The position numbers and the translations under genes were made by a program. 6,561 bases of DNA from Candidatus Saccharicenans sp. (GTDB lineage: Bacteria > Acidobacteriota > Aminicenantia > Aminicenantales > Saccharicenantaceae), in NCBI GenBank assembly GCA_024653405.1, contig JANLGB010000125.1, positions 1-6,561 on the forward strand. The letters run 5' to 3'. The notes below the pieces were generated by a model, which worked only from the letters and a program-made list of their open reading frames with translations, ran no database searches and was not told the DNA's origin. The stretch's first letter is position 1, and each line of letters starts with the position of its first letter. Positions 1 to 5,307 of this stretch are shown here, piece after piece.

Positions 1-30
1 ACCTGGCCTTTTTTTTTATTGTTTTTTTTT
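1..30. other. Double T-tract at the window edge
   Basis: Two runs of nine T (9-17 and 22-30) follow the bases CCTGGCC at the very edge. This could be the 3' half of an intrinsic terminator for a plus-strand gene lying to the left, but the upstream arm is outside the window, so this cannot be decided. No coding sequence was recognised between here and the RidA stop at 270. Confidence 0.25.
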
Positions 31-136
31 GGGTTTTATAAAGGCAGAACAGGGAAGCTTTAATCCAGGCTGGCGTTAAGATTAGCCTCACTCCCTGGGG
101 TTAACTGAGCTGAGTCGGTTAATTCTTGATTTTTCT

Positions 137-168
137 AAGTTAAATAACCGCTCAGGTTTTAAGAGCGG
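137..168 (-). terminator. Possible terminator downstream of the RidA gene
   Basis: Read on the minus strand, CCGCTC (168-163) and GAGCGG (153-148) form a perfect 6-bp stem with a 9-base loop. Two possible G-U pairs extend it. It is followed by TTATTTAA rather than a clean U-run. It lies about 100 bases past the RidA stop codon in the right orientation. The weak U-tract keeps confidence modest. Confidence 0.35.
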
Positions 169-269
169 CCGGATTAATGGGATGGGGGAGAATAGTAAAC
201 AGTAATCATCTATTACCCTTAGCCTATGCTTTGATTTTATTCAGACTGTCCGATTATCCTGTTTTAGGT

Positions 270-767
270 TTATTCAACATAAGCCACGACTTCAATCTCC
301 ACCCTGGCCCCGCCGGCCAGGCCGCTCGTTCCGAAAGCGCTGCGGGCCGGTTTGTTCCTGGTGAAGTAGGTAGCATATACCGAATTCATTTTTGCCCACT
401 CGCTGATGTCGGCCAGCATGACCGTGGCTTTGATCACTCGGTCCAGGGAGGAGCCGTATTTTTCCAGCGTTCGCTTGATGTTTTCCAGACACTGCCTGGT
501 TTCTGCTTCAATGCCGCCTTCAGCCAGTTTTCCGGTCTCCGGGTCTCGGCCCAGTTGCCCCGAAAGAAAAAGCAGGTTGCCCACCCGGACTGCTTCGGAA
601 AAGGGGGCCGAGCTGCGTTCAGGCGAGGTCAGGTATTCCAGCAGCGGTTTCTGCTGGCCGGCTTCCACCCGGTAGGCTTTGAGGTTGGATTTTAGCCAGC
701 CGGCGGAAAACAGGAAAAACGCGGCCAGCACCAGGACTAGGATGACGGCCAGACGAGAAGTTTTCAT
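270..767 (-). CDS. Membrane-anchored or exported RidA (YjgF/YER057c/UK114) family protein
   Basis: This 165-residue protein has an N-terminal hydrophobic segment (about residues 6-24, after MKTSR), then a linker and a RidA domain from about residue 40 to the end. Visible RidA landmarks are PFSEAV (55-60), SGQ (69-71), the helix EAETRQCLENIK (87-98), the substrate-carboxylate arginine R142 in PARSAF, and E157 in RVEIEV, matching Arg105 and Glu120 of E. coli RidA. Canonical RidA is a cytosolic trimer of about 130 residues that hydrolyses reactive enamines/imines from PLP enzymes. The extra 35-40 N-terminal residues suggest that this copy sits at the membrane facing the periplasm. The start is supported by AAAGGAG six bases upstream of the ATG. 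The gene is alone on its strand, with its own promoter. The catalytic residues suggest deaminase chemistry, but the physiological substrate is unknown. Confidence 0.88.
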   Translation of the reverse strand: MKTSRLAVILVLVLAAFFLFSAGWLKSNLKAYRVEAGQQKPLLEYLTSPERSSAPFSEAVRVGNLLFLSGQLGRDPETGKLAEGGIEAETRQCLENIKRTLEKYGSSLDRVIKATVMLADISEWAKMNSVYATYFTRNKPARSAFGTSGLAGGARVEIEVVAYVE

Positions 768-807
768 GCTGCACTCCTTTCTTTTTTCTTTACTGCCTGG
801 CTTTATC

Positions 808-835
808 TTTATATCAGGGAGCCGGTCTGAGTCAA
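808..835 (-). promoter_or_regulatory. Sigma-70-type promoter of the RidA gene
   Basis: On the minus strand, TTGACT (835-830) and TATAAA (813-808) are separated by 16 bases, each one mismatch from consensus. Transcription would start near 801, leaving a leader of about 34 bases that carries the AAAGGAG ribosome binding site directly before the RidA ATG. Confidence 0.6.
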
Positions 836-1124
836 GCTGAAGGGTGGCTGTTCAGCCAGAAGGGTGGTGGCTTGATTGGCGAGAAGTTAATGTATATCGC
901 TTGAAAATAATTGAAGAAATATTCTTAAAAATAAAATAAAAAAATAGGTCAGGATAACGGGTGACAATTATTTCCTTTATCAGCAAAGAATAGCCAGACC
1001 ACGGGCCCTGATTAAAAAATTTATTTTCCCCTAAAGAGAGGTGCTTTTAACAGAACAGTAGAGAAGGTGTAGAGAGAATGTTAGCTTCTGAAGGCGACAC
1101 TTCTGGCCGAGAAGCCGCTGAAGG
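836..1124. other. AT-rich intergenic stretch without a recognised gene
   Basis: No reading frame here looks like a gene. A 16-codon ATG frame (1078-1128) has only a poor purine tract in front of it. A small hairpin, CTTCT (1100-1104) with AGAAG (1110-1114), is present but has no U-tract. The A-rich section around 905-950 has no clear partner signals. Confidence 0.5.
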
Positions 1125-1154
1125 TTGAGGCCACCGAGAAAGGTTGTCTATAAT
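1125..1154 (+). promoter_or_regulatory. Candidate upstream promoter
   Basis: TTGAGG (1125-1130) and a perfect TATAAT (1149-1154) are 18 bases apart on the plus strand. A start near 1161 would produce either a long (about 240-base) leader for the hemerythrin/PAS gene or a separate short RNA covering the structured GC-rich stretch that follows. No protein-coding frame after it is convincing. Confidence 0.4.
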
Positions 1155-1160
1155 AAGCTT

Positions 1161-1304
1161 AATAATAAGGAAGTAGCCCGGCCCGGGCCAGACCCGATGA
1201 AAACAGCCTGGGGGCGCGGGTCGAAAATCGCCGACCCGGCCGCCGGTCCGACTGAAGGGCTCTTCCCGCCGCCAGGGTTTTCCTGTTGTGGCCGGGCAGT
1301 TTTT
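1161..1304 (+). ncRNA. Candidate structured leader or small RNA with alternative pairings
   Basis: Several perfect pairings compete. GACCCG (1191-1196) can pair with CGGGTC (1217-1222). CGGGTCG (1217-1223) can instead pair with CGACCCG (1232-1238). GGCCGGGC (1290-1297) can pair with GCCCGGCC (1176-1183), or seven of its bases with CCCGGCC (1235-1241). The last stem is followed by five T (1300-1304). This is attenuator-like logic. However, the sequence is GC-rich and repeats the CCCGGCC word, so chance complementarity is a real alternative. It matches no RNA family that I recognise. Confidence 0.22.
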
Positions 1305-1314
1305 ATGTTATTAT
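1286..1314 (+). promoter_or_regulatory. Extended -10 promoter of the hemerythrin/PAS gene
   Basis: TTGTGG (1286-1291), a 17-base spacer and TATTAT (1309-1314) preceded by TGT (1306-1308) form an extended -10 promoter on the plus strand. The predicted start is near 1320, about 80 bases before the ATG at 1400. The inverted repeat at 1319-1337 lies directly on that start point. Confidence 0.5.
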
Positions 1315-1318
1315 TAAA

Positions 1319-1337
1319 TCCTACTAAAATAGTAGGA
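1319..1337. promoter_or_regulatory. Perfect inverted repeat, probable operator (Rrf2/IscR-like)
   Basis: TCCTACTA and TAGTAGGA are perfect 8-base arms around a 3-base AAA centre. The site overlaps the predicted transcription start of the hemerythrin/PAS gene, a classic repressor position. The core CTACTAAAATAGTAG has the style of sites bound by Rrf2-family Fe-S regulators such as IscR (ACTAAAATAGT centre). That family assignment is an inference from motif resemblance. No regulator gene is present in the window. Confidence 0.6.
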
Positions 1338-1344
1338 ATTAACC

Positions 1345-1378
1345 AGGGCCGCCGGCCAGGAAGGAAACGGCTGGCCCT
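1345..1378 (+). promoter_or_regulatory. 5'-leader hairpin just upstream of the ribosome binding site
   Basis: AGGGCCGCCG (1345-1354) pairs with CGGC (1368-1371) and GGCCCT (1373-1378) with a single bulged T, giving ten base pairs around a purine-rich 13-base loop. It ends eight bases before the Shine-Dalgarno GAGGAGGG (1386-1393). There is no U-tract, so it is not a terminator. An effect on mRNA stability or translation is possible but unproven. Confidence 0.35.
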
Positions 1379-1399
1379 AAAGCCTGAGGAGGGCCGAGC

Positions 1400-2989
1400 A
1401 TGGAATTAAATGAAAAAACCAGCCTGCATGAGTTATTAAAGCACTATCCCTTTTTGCTTGATTTTTTGGTCCGGCTGTCTCCGGAATTCAAGAAATTGAA
1501 AAACCCGGTCCTGCGCCAGACGGTGGCCAGGATGGCCAGCCTGAAACAGGTGGCGGCCGAAGGCGGGTTAACCCCGGCCGAATTGATAGAAAAAATACGG
1601 AAGGAAATAGAAACCAGGAGCGGCCAAACTGAGACCGGGGGCGGCGCCGGGGAGGCAGCAGCCAACAACTCCGAGTCCAAAGTTACCAGCCAGAATAGGA
1701 CAGAAAAACTTAAAGAGATAATCAGAGAGCTACACCGGGGAGGAAATCCGGACGAACTCAAAAAACGATTTGCGGCCCTGATCAAGGATGTTGGCCCGGA
1801 AGAGATTGCCCGGCTGGAACAGCAGGTAATTGAGGAGGGGATGCCGGAAGAAGAGGTTAAGAAACTGTGTGATTTACACGTCAGAATATTTGAAGAGGCC
1901 CTGGAAGTCCAGGAATCACCCAGTACTCCGCCCGGGCATCCAGTTCATACCCTGATGGCTGAAAATCGGGCCCTGGAGAAACTGCTGGCCGAAATCAAGC
2001 TGCTGCTGGAGAGAATCCCGCGGGAAACCGCCTGGGGCGAGGTTGAAAGCAACCTGCAGGAGCTGGCTCAGCTTCTGCTCAACCTGTCCGAAATTGAGAA
2101 GCATTATCTTAAAAAAGAGAACCAGCTGTTTCCGCTGCTGGAAGCCCGTGGGGTAACCGGCCCGACCAAGGTCATGTGGGCCATTCATGATGATATCAGA
2201 CGGGAGCTGAAGGACCTGAAAAAGCTGCTGGAACAGAAAGTCCAGGCTCCGGAGGCCGCCGGCCGGCTGACGCTCAGGACCGGTCAGCTGCTGCAGATGA
2301 TCCAGGACATGATTTACAAGGAAGAAAAAATTCTTTTCCCTATGAGCCTGGAAGTGTTGAAAGAAGAAGACTGGGCCCGGGTTAAGAGGGGAGAGGAAGA
2401 GATCGGTTATGCCTGGATAAAGCCCGGGACCGGGTGGCAACCGCCGGCCGTTCCCTCAGACTCTGGGCCGGCTATTGGCCGGGGATATGCCGGCTATGGG
2501 CAGGAGGCTCGCGGTCGCGGAGAAGAAGCGCTGTCCGCGTCCGAAACGGGTCGGTCCGGAACCCCGCCCCGGCGGGTGCAGACTCTCCTGGACCTGAGAA
2601 CCGGGCGGCTGACGGCCGAGCAGATTGACCTGATGCTGACCCACCTTCCGGTGGACATCAGTTTCGTCGATGAGAATGACACGGTCATATACTATTCCGA
2701 CACTCCTGACCGCATCTTCCCCAGGAGCCCGGGAGTCATCGGTCGACAGGTCCAGAATTGTCATCCGCCGAAGAGTGTTCATATGGTGAACCGCATCCTG
2801 GAAGCTTTTAAGAAGGGCGAGAAAGATGTGGCTGAGTTCTGGATTGAAATGAACGGTCGTTTTATCCACATTCGCTATTTTGCCGTCCGGGACGACGACG
2901 GCCGTTACCGCGGTTGCCTGGAAGTTACTCAGGAGGTCACGGCCATCAGGGCCCTGCAGGGGCAGAAACGGCTGCTGGACTGGGAATAA
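1400..2989 (+). CDS. DUF1858-DUF438-hemerythrin (HHE)-PAS sensor protein
   Basis: This 529-residue soluble protein shows four modules. DUF1858 is at about 1-70 (HELLKHYPFLLDFL, then SPEFKKLKNPVLRQT). DUF438 is at about 102-170 (KLKEIIRELHRG, EEVKKLCDLHVRIFEEAL). A hemerythrin-like HHE four-helix bundle is at about 178-325. A PAS domain is at about 405-515. Candidate di-iron ligands in the bundle are H180/H183, H235 with E240 (EKHYLKKENQLFP), H263 (AIHDD) and E308/E309 (YKEEKILFP). The PAS domain has FVDENDTVIYYS and the GRQVQNCHPPKSV segment with C454. A glycine/arginine/proline-rich linker (about 341-395) separates bundle and PAS. Such proteins are thought to sense oxygen, NO or iron, yet no kinase, cyclase or DNA-binding output domain is present, so it probably acts through a partner. 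The start is supported by GGAGG seven bases upstream. The preceding palindrome suggests repression. Confidence 0.9.
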   Translation: MELNEKTSLHELLKHYPFLLDFLVRLSPEFKKLKNPVLRQTVARMASLKQVAAEGGLTPAELIEKIRKEIETRSGQTETGGGAGEAAANNSESKVTSQNRTEKLKEIIRELHRGGNPDELKKRFAALIKDVGPEEIARLEQQVIEEGMPEEEVKKLCDLHVRIFEEALEVQESPSTPPGHPVHTLMAENRALEKLLAEIKLLLERIPRETAWGEVESNLQELAQLLLNLSEIEKHYLKKENQLFPLLEARGVTGPTKVMWAIHDDIRRELKDLKKLLEQKVQAPEAAGRLTLRTGQLLQMIQDMIYKEEKILFPMSLEVLKEEDWARVKRGEEEIGYAWIKPGTGWQPPAVPSDSGPAIGRGYAGYGQEARGRGEEALSASETGRSGTPPRRVQTLLDLRTGRLTAEQIDLMLTHLPVDISFVDENDTVIYYSDTPDRIFPRSPGVIGRQVQNCHPPKSVHMVNRILEAFKKGEKDVAEFWIEMNGRFIHIRYFAVRDDDGRYRGCLEVTQEVTAIRALQGQKRLLDWE

Positions 2990-3238
2990 AATCTTAAAAA
3001 GGGCGACGATTATGGGCCTCACTTGTTAAGTAACTAATATATATTAAAGAGCCAGGACACCACATATTTCCAGGTTATTCACTGAATAAATTGTTGAAAA
3101 AGAAAGGGCCTGCTTAATAGTTCCCAATATCTGGGGTGATTTGACTGCCCGCTCCAAGCCAGCCCGGCTCCAGGGCAAACTTGTTTTCCAGCCTGAACAA
3201 GCTGAGCTGTTTTCGGTCAGTCAGGAACAAAACATCTT
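2990..3238. other. Convergent gap between sensor and phosphatase genes
   Basis: No gene was recognised. The stretch holds a 12-base AT palindrome TAATATATATTA (3035-3046), a hairpin TTATTC/GAATAA with a 3-base loop (3075-3089), and CTTGTT/AACAAG (3180-3201). None is followed by a convincing U-tract on either strand, so no clear terminator for the sensor gene can be named. Short open frames here look like noise. Confidence 0.45.
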
Positions 3239-3907
3239 TCAAGACCGGGTCAAGGTTGACCGGCGAAAAAATTGGGAAATAGGTAGTGTGTCCCCCTTTT
3301 TTAAGGCCCGGCGGAATTTCTCCGGGTCGAAGATTTGAAGATACTTGACGATGTTGGTATAGGTATTGTGAAAACCGAAGCCGCCCTGCTGCATTTCCCG
3401 GATGGCCTCCTCTCTAGACCAGCCCTGGACCACAACCCGGTAGACGGCCACAAACAGACCGGCCCGGTCAGCCCCGTGGTGGCAGTGAACCAGGTAGGGC
3501 CCTTCCTCCGGGTTGGTGACAATCTGCAGGAATTTCAGCAGGTCGGCCTCTTTGACCTGGGTGGCCTTGGATGGGATTTCATAATATTTGAGATTGGTGC
3601 CGGCCAGCAGGTTTCGGTCCGAGTGTTCGCTGCGGAGGTTAACCACGGTCTTGATGCCCAGTTTCTCCAATTCCTTGAATCCGGCTGCTGTCGGCTGGGC
3701 GCAGCGGTAGAGCTGGTCTGAGACTCTATAAAGGTTGGAGACGCCAGCCAGCTTGACCGGCTGGGCCCAGTTCTCAGGCCGCGTCCCGGCCGGTCCACAG
3801 TCGGTGGTTCCGGCCGTCAGAAAAGCCAGAAACAGGGAAAGAACCAGAGCCAGGCAGAATTTTCCCCGAGTCCTGAGTGAGAACCAGTGATTATTCATCT
3901 TATACAT
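3239..3907 (-). CDS. Exported dual-specificity/tyrosine-type protein phosphatase
   Basis: This 222-residue protein has an N-terminal signal peptide or anchor (basic RTRGK, then a hydrophobic core at about 18-31) and a cysteine-phosphatase domain at about 50-200. The P-loop reads HCHHGADRAG (141-150), with nucleophile C142 and R148 in the CX5R motif. YRVSDQLYRCAQPT (60-73) and LGIKTVVNLR (83-92) are typical of atypical dual-specificity phosphatases of the Siw14 type. Such enzymes remove phosphate from proteins, inositol phosphates or other small phosphates; the substrate here is unknown. A location outside the cytoplasm is inferred. TTDC near residue 36 is a poor lipobox. The start at 3907 is chosen because GAGG lies five bases upstream; a second ATG at 3898 is too far from it. 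The last 20 residues (KKGDTLPISQFF onward) come from a sequence that is shared with the glycosyltransferase 3' end and look like an added tail. Confidence 0.85.
   Translation of the reverse strand: MYKMNNHWFSLRTRGKFCLALVLSLFLAFLTAGTTDCGPAGTRPENWAQPVKLAGVSNLYRVSDQLYRCAQPTAAGFKELEKLGIKTVVNLRSEHSDRNLLAGTNLKYYEIPSKATQVKEADLLKFLQIVTNPEEGPYLVHCHHGADRAGLFVAVYRVVVQGWSREEAIREMQQGGFGFHNTYTNIVKYLQIFDPEKFRRALKKGDTLPISQFFRRSTLTRS
3264..3302 (-). repeat. Copy 1 of a shared AAAAAGGGGGACA element in the phosphatase 3' end
   Basis: On the minus strand, AAAAAGGGGGACA (3301-3289) is identical to a stretch at the glycosyltransferase 3' end. Sixteen bases later ATTTTT followed by CGC also matches, with one difference. 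Within it GGGA (3294-3291) can pair with TCCC (3277-3274) before AATTTTTT, which resembles a weak terminator. It lies inside the coding frame, about 25 bases before the stop codon, and encodes the KKGDTLPISQFF tail. Confidence 0.4.
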
Positions 3908-3936
3908 AAAGACCTCAATTTCTTAGTTGGCTCTAA

Positions 3937-3963
3937 ATTATACTGGTCTCTGGCCAGTGTCAA
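3937..3963 (-). promoter_or_regulatory. Consensus promoter of the phosphatase gene
   Basis: On the minus strand, TTGACA (3963-3958) and TATAAT (3942-3937) are both perfect sigma-70 hexamers, separated by 15 bases. That spacing is shorter than the usual 16-18, so unaided activity may be limited or need an activator. Transcription would start near 3930, leaving a short leader with the GAGG ribosome binding site. Confidence 0.6.
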
Positions 3964-3967
3964 CTGG
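3942..3967. promoter_or_regulatory. Three ACTGG/CCAGT half-sites over the phosphatase promoter
   Basis: ACTGG (3942-3946), CCAGT (3954-3958) and ACTGG (3963-3967) alternate in orientation across the -35 to -10 interval. They form two overlapping inverted repeats with 7- and 4-base spacers. The central CTGGCCAG (3950-3957) is itself palindromic. This could be an operator for a dimeric regulator that acts on the short-spacer promoter. No matching regulator is recognised. Confidence 0.35.
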
Positions 3968-4393
3968 CTTCGTAACATCCATTTTAAAATCAAAATTGGA
4001 TAAGAAAACCCAGACTAAAGCCGTACCCAACGCGGGGCCTTCGTTTTTCAGCCCATAGTGCTTCTGACTCTAAGCAGCGCTCCCTGGATCTTAAAGACCG
4101 ATAATTTTTGTTTATTCAGCCTGTGCTGGAAAACAAAGGATAATATTTTTTCCTCGGGTTTTTTCCTGGCTGATGGAATGAGTACCGCTTGATTCTTCTT
4201 ATTATATAAATTAGCCGGCCGCAGATGTTCTGAGATAATTCTCGTTGGCTAAGCTGACCTTAGTTTTATATCTACTTTTGTCTGTTCGTATTATTCAGGT
4301 AGTCTCTCATTGTTCCCGGGAGTACCGGCTCATTTTTTTTCGCTTAAAACCCGATAATAGTCCATGGCCGTGTAAGCCGAGGTCAGCTGGTTA
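3968..4393. other. Long AT-rich gap without a convincing gene
   Basis: No intact gene was recognised. On the minus strand a few start-poor open stretches occur: 43 codons ending at 3938, and about 66 codons ending near 4050. Such lengths are expected by chance at this composition. Hairpins are present: TTAGCC (4211-4216) with GGCTAA (4247-4252) around GAGA-TAAT-TCTC, and CTAAG/CTTAG (4249-4263) followed by four T on the plus strand. No promoter-to-terminator unit could be assembled, so no RNA gene is called. Confidence 0.4.
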
Positions 4394-4423
4394 TTGACCG
4401 TAAAGCGCCGGATAACGTAATAT
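4394..4423 (+). promoter_or_regulatory. Candidate promoter of the C_GCxxG_C_C gene
   Basis: TTGACC (4394-4399) and TAATAT (4418-4423) are 18 bases apart on the plus strand. The start near 4430 leaves a leader of about 58 bases. An inverted repeat GGTCA (4381-4385)/TGACC (4395-4399) overlaps the -35 element and could be an operator. The -10 match is only four of six. Confidence 0.4.
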
Positions 4424-4487
4424 TATTTTCTCTTGAAGTTTAGAGACTGTTGATATTTCTGCTAAACCGGGAAACTGGAGGAGACCC

Positions 4488-5012
4488 GTGACAGACGACA
4501 GAGCCAGGAGAGCCAAAAAATTATTCCAGGAAGGCTTCAGCTGCTCTCAAGCGGTTTTTACGCCCTATGCAGTGGAAGCCGGCCTGCCGCCAGAAACGGC
4601 CTTAAAACTGTCCCAGGTTCTGGGAGGCGGAATGTCACATCTGGGTTTGACCTGCGGGGCGGTGACCGGGGCCCTGCTGGCCATCAGCTTGAATTTCGGC
4701 CGCACCCGGGCCGAGGATAAGGCCGCCAAGGAATTAACCTATGAGCTGGCACAGGAATTCTGCCGGCGCTTCAGCCATAAATACAGCTCGATTAACTGCA
4801 CCGACCTGATCGGTTGCAGCTTGAAGACGGCACAGGGCTTGGCCCTGGCCAGTGAGAAGAATCTGTTTGAAAAATACTGCACCGGCTTCGTGACCGGGGC
4901 CTGTTCTCTGCTGGATGAAATCTTACAAGAAGGCCAGAGGAAGCAAAAAGCCAAAGGGCCGGGTAAGGATATAAAAATAAAAAACCAGGAAAGGAAAAAC
5001 AGGAAAAAATAG
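4488..5012 (+). CDS. C_GCxxG_C_C family (putative redox-active) protein
   Basis: This 174-residue cytoplasmic protein belongs to the C_GCxxG_C_C family. FSCSQAVF (17-24) carries C19. LGGGMSHLGLTCGAVTGALL (45-64) carries the glycine-rich core with C56. SSINCTDLIGC (100-110) carries C104 and C110. EKYCTGFVTGACSLLDEIL (128-146) carries C131 and C139. The spaced cysteines suggest metal or Fe-S binding, or thiol redox activity; the family is common in anaerobes and its reaction is not established. The GTG start is well supported by GGAGG (4477-4481), six bases upstream. A lysine/glutamine-rich tail (about 150-174) extends past the family domain and may be unstructured. The gene stands alone, divergent from the phosphatase gene and convergent with the glycosyltransferase pair. 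Confidence 0.85.
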   Translation: MTDDRARRAKKLFQEGFSCSQAVFTPYAVEAGLPPETALKLSQVLGGGMSHLGLTCGAVTGALLAISLNFGRTRAEDKAAKELTYELAQEFCRRFSHKYSSINCTDLIGCSLKTAQGLALASEKNLFEKYCTGFVTGACSLLDEILQEGQRKQKAKGPGKDIKIKNQERKNRKK

Positions 5013-5307
5013 TAACCTCAGGCTTAGAGGTGGCCGCCCCGTAATCGTTTAAGCCGTCCATCCTTTTCAGCGCTTCGGCCTGATTCAGTAATGAATGGTC
5101 AAAGTAAGGTATTAGTCTGTCAATAATTATCTCAAAATATAATCCGATACCATCATCTAAATCTAAGCGGGTGAAATGGTTAAGGCAAAACTCATGGACA
5201 AAATTAATACAGGGTTGCCGGGAAAGTTCCTTTTCCTTTCGGCCAGAAAAACTGGAGGCCGCGGAAAAATCAGGGACGGATGAAAATGTCCCCCTTTTTC
5301 TTTCTTC
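5013..5307 (-). pseudogene. Start-less open stretch downstream of the glycosyltransferase, possible gene remnant
   Basis: One minus-strand frame is open from 5307 through this gap for about 98 codons and only continues beyond 5012 as the antisense of the C_GCxxG_C_C gene. The peptide looks protein-like, for example FVHEFCLNHFTRLDLDDG, then LYFEIIIDRLIPYFDHSLL and NQAEALKRMDGLNDYG. It has no ATG, GTG or TTG until an ATG at 5061. It could be the decayed middle of a gene, an unusual-start gene, or chance. I do not recognise a family. The first part overlaps the glycosyltransferase end in a different frame. Confidence 0.22.
5265..5299 (-). terminator. Terminator-like hairpin at the glycosyltransferase stop, copy 2 of the shared element
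   Basis: On the minus strand, GGGAC (5292-5288) and GTCCC (5277-5273) form a 5-bp stem with a 10-base loop. The TGA stop and five U (5269-5265) follow. It begins with the same AAAAAGGGGGACA (5299-5287) as the element in the phosphatase 3' end. The placement directly at the stop codon fits transcription termination of the two-gene unit. The stem is short, so termination may be partial. Confidence 0.45.

Noticed and set aside
177..695. 172-codon plus-strand open frame
   Set aside because: It is the opposite-strand shadow of the RidA gene, with no domain character and no ribosome binding site.
1078..1128. 16-codon ATG frame as a possible leader peptide
   Set aside because: Weak purine tract only, no codon run typical of attenuation, and the next promoter starts inside it.
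1345..1378. Resemblance of the GGAAGGAAAC loop to the SRP RNA tip
   Set aside because: The CC-GGAA-GG tetraloop stem and the conserved asymmetric loop of SRP RNA are absent.
1125..1409. 94-codon plus-strand frame starting with TTG
   Set aside because: The composition is that of GC-rich non-coding DNA, no ribosome binding site is seen, and it covers the promoter, palindrome and leader of the sensor gene.
1916..2440. 174-codon minus-strand frame inside the sensor gene
   Set aside because: Shadow of a confidently assigned coding region.
3035..3046. TAATATATATTA palindrome as an origin or regulator site
   Set aside because: Simple alternating AT sequence in a convergent gap with no other supporting signal.
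4249..4267. CTAAG/CTTAG hairpin followed by four T as a terminator
   Set aside because: Five weak base pairs and no plus-strand gene or RNA upstream of it to terminate.
3938..4420. Heavily decayed minus-strand gene across the whole gap
   Set aside because: Open stretches of 28, 12, about 66 and 43 codons lie in different frames, and such lengths are expected by chance in AT-rich DNA; no motif ties them together.
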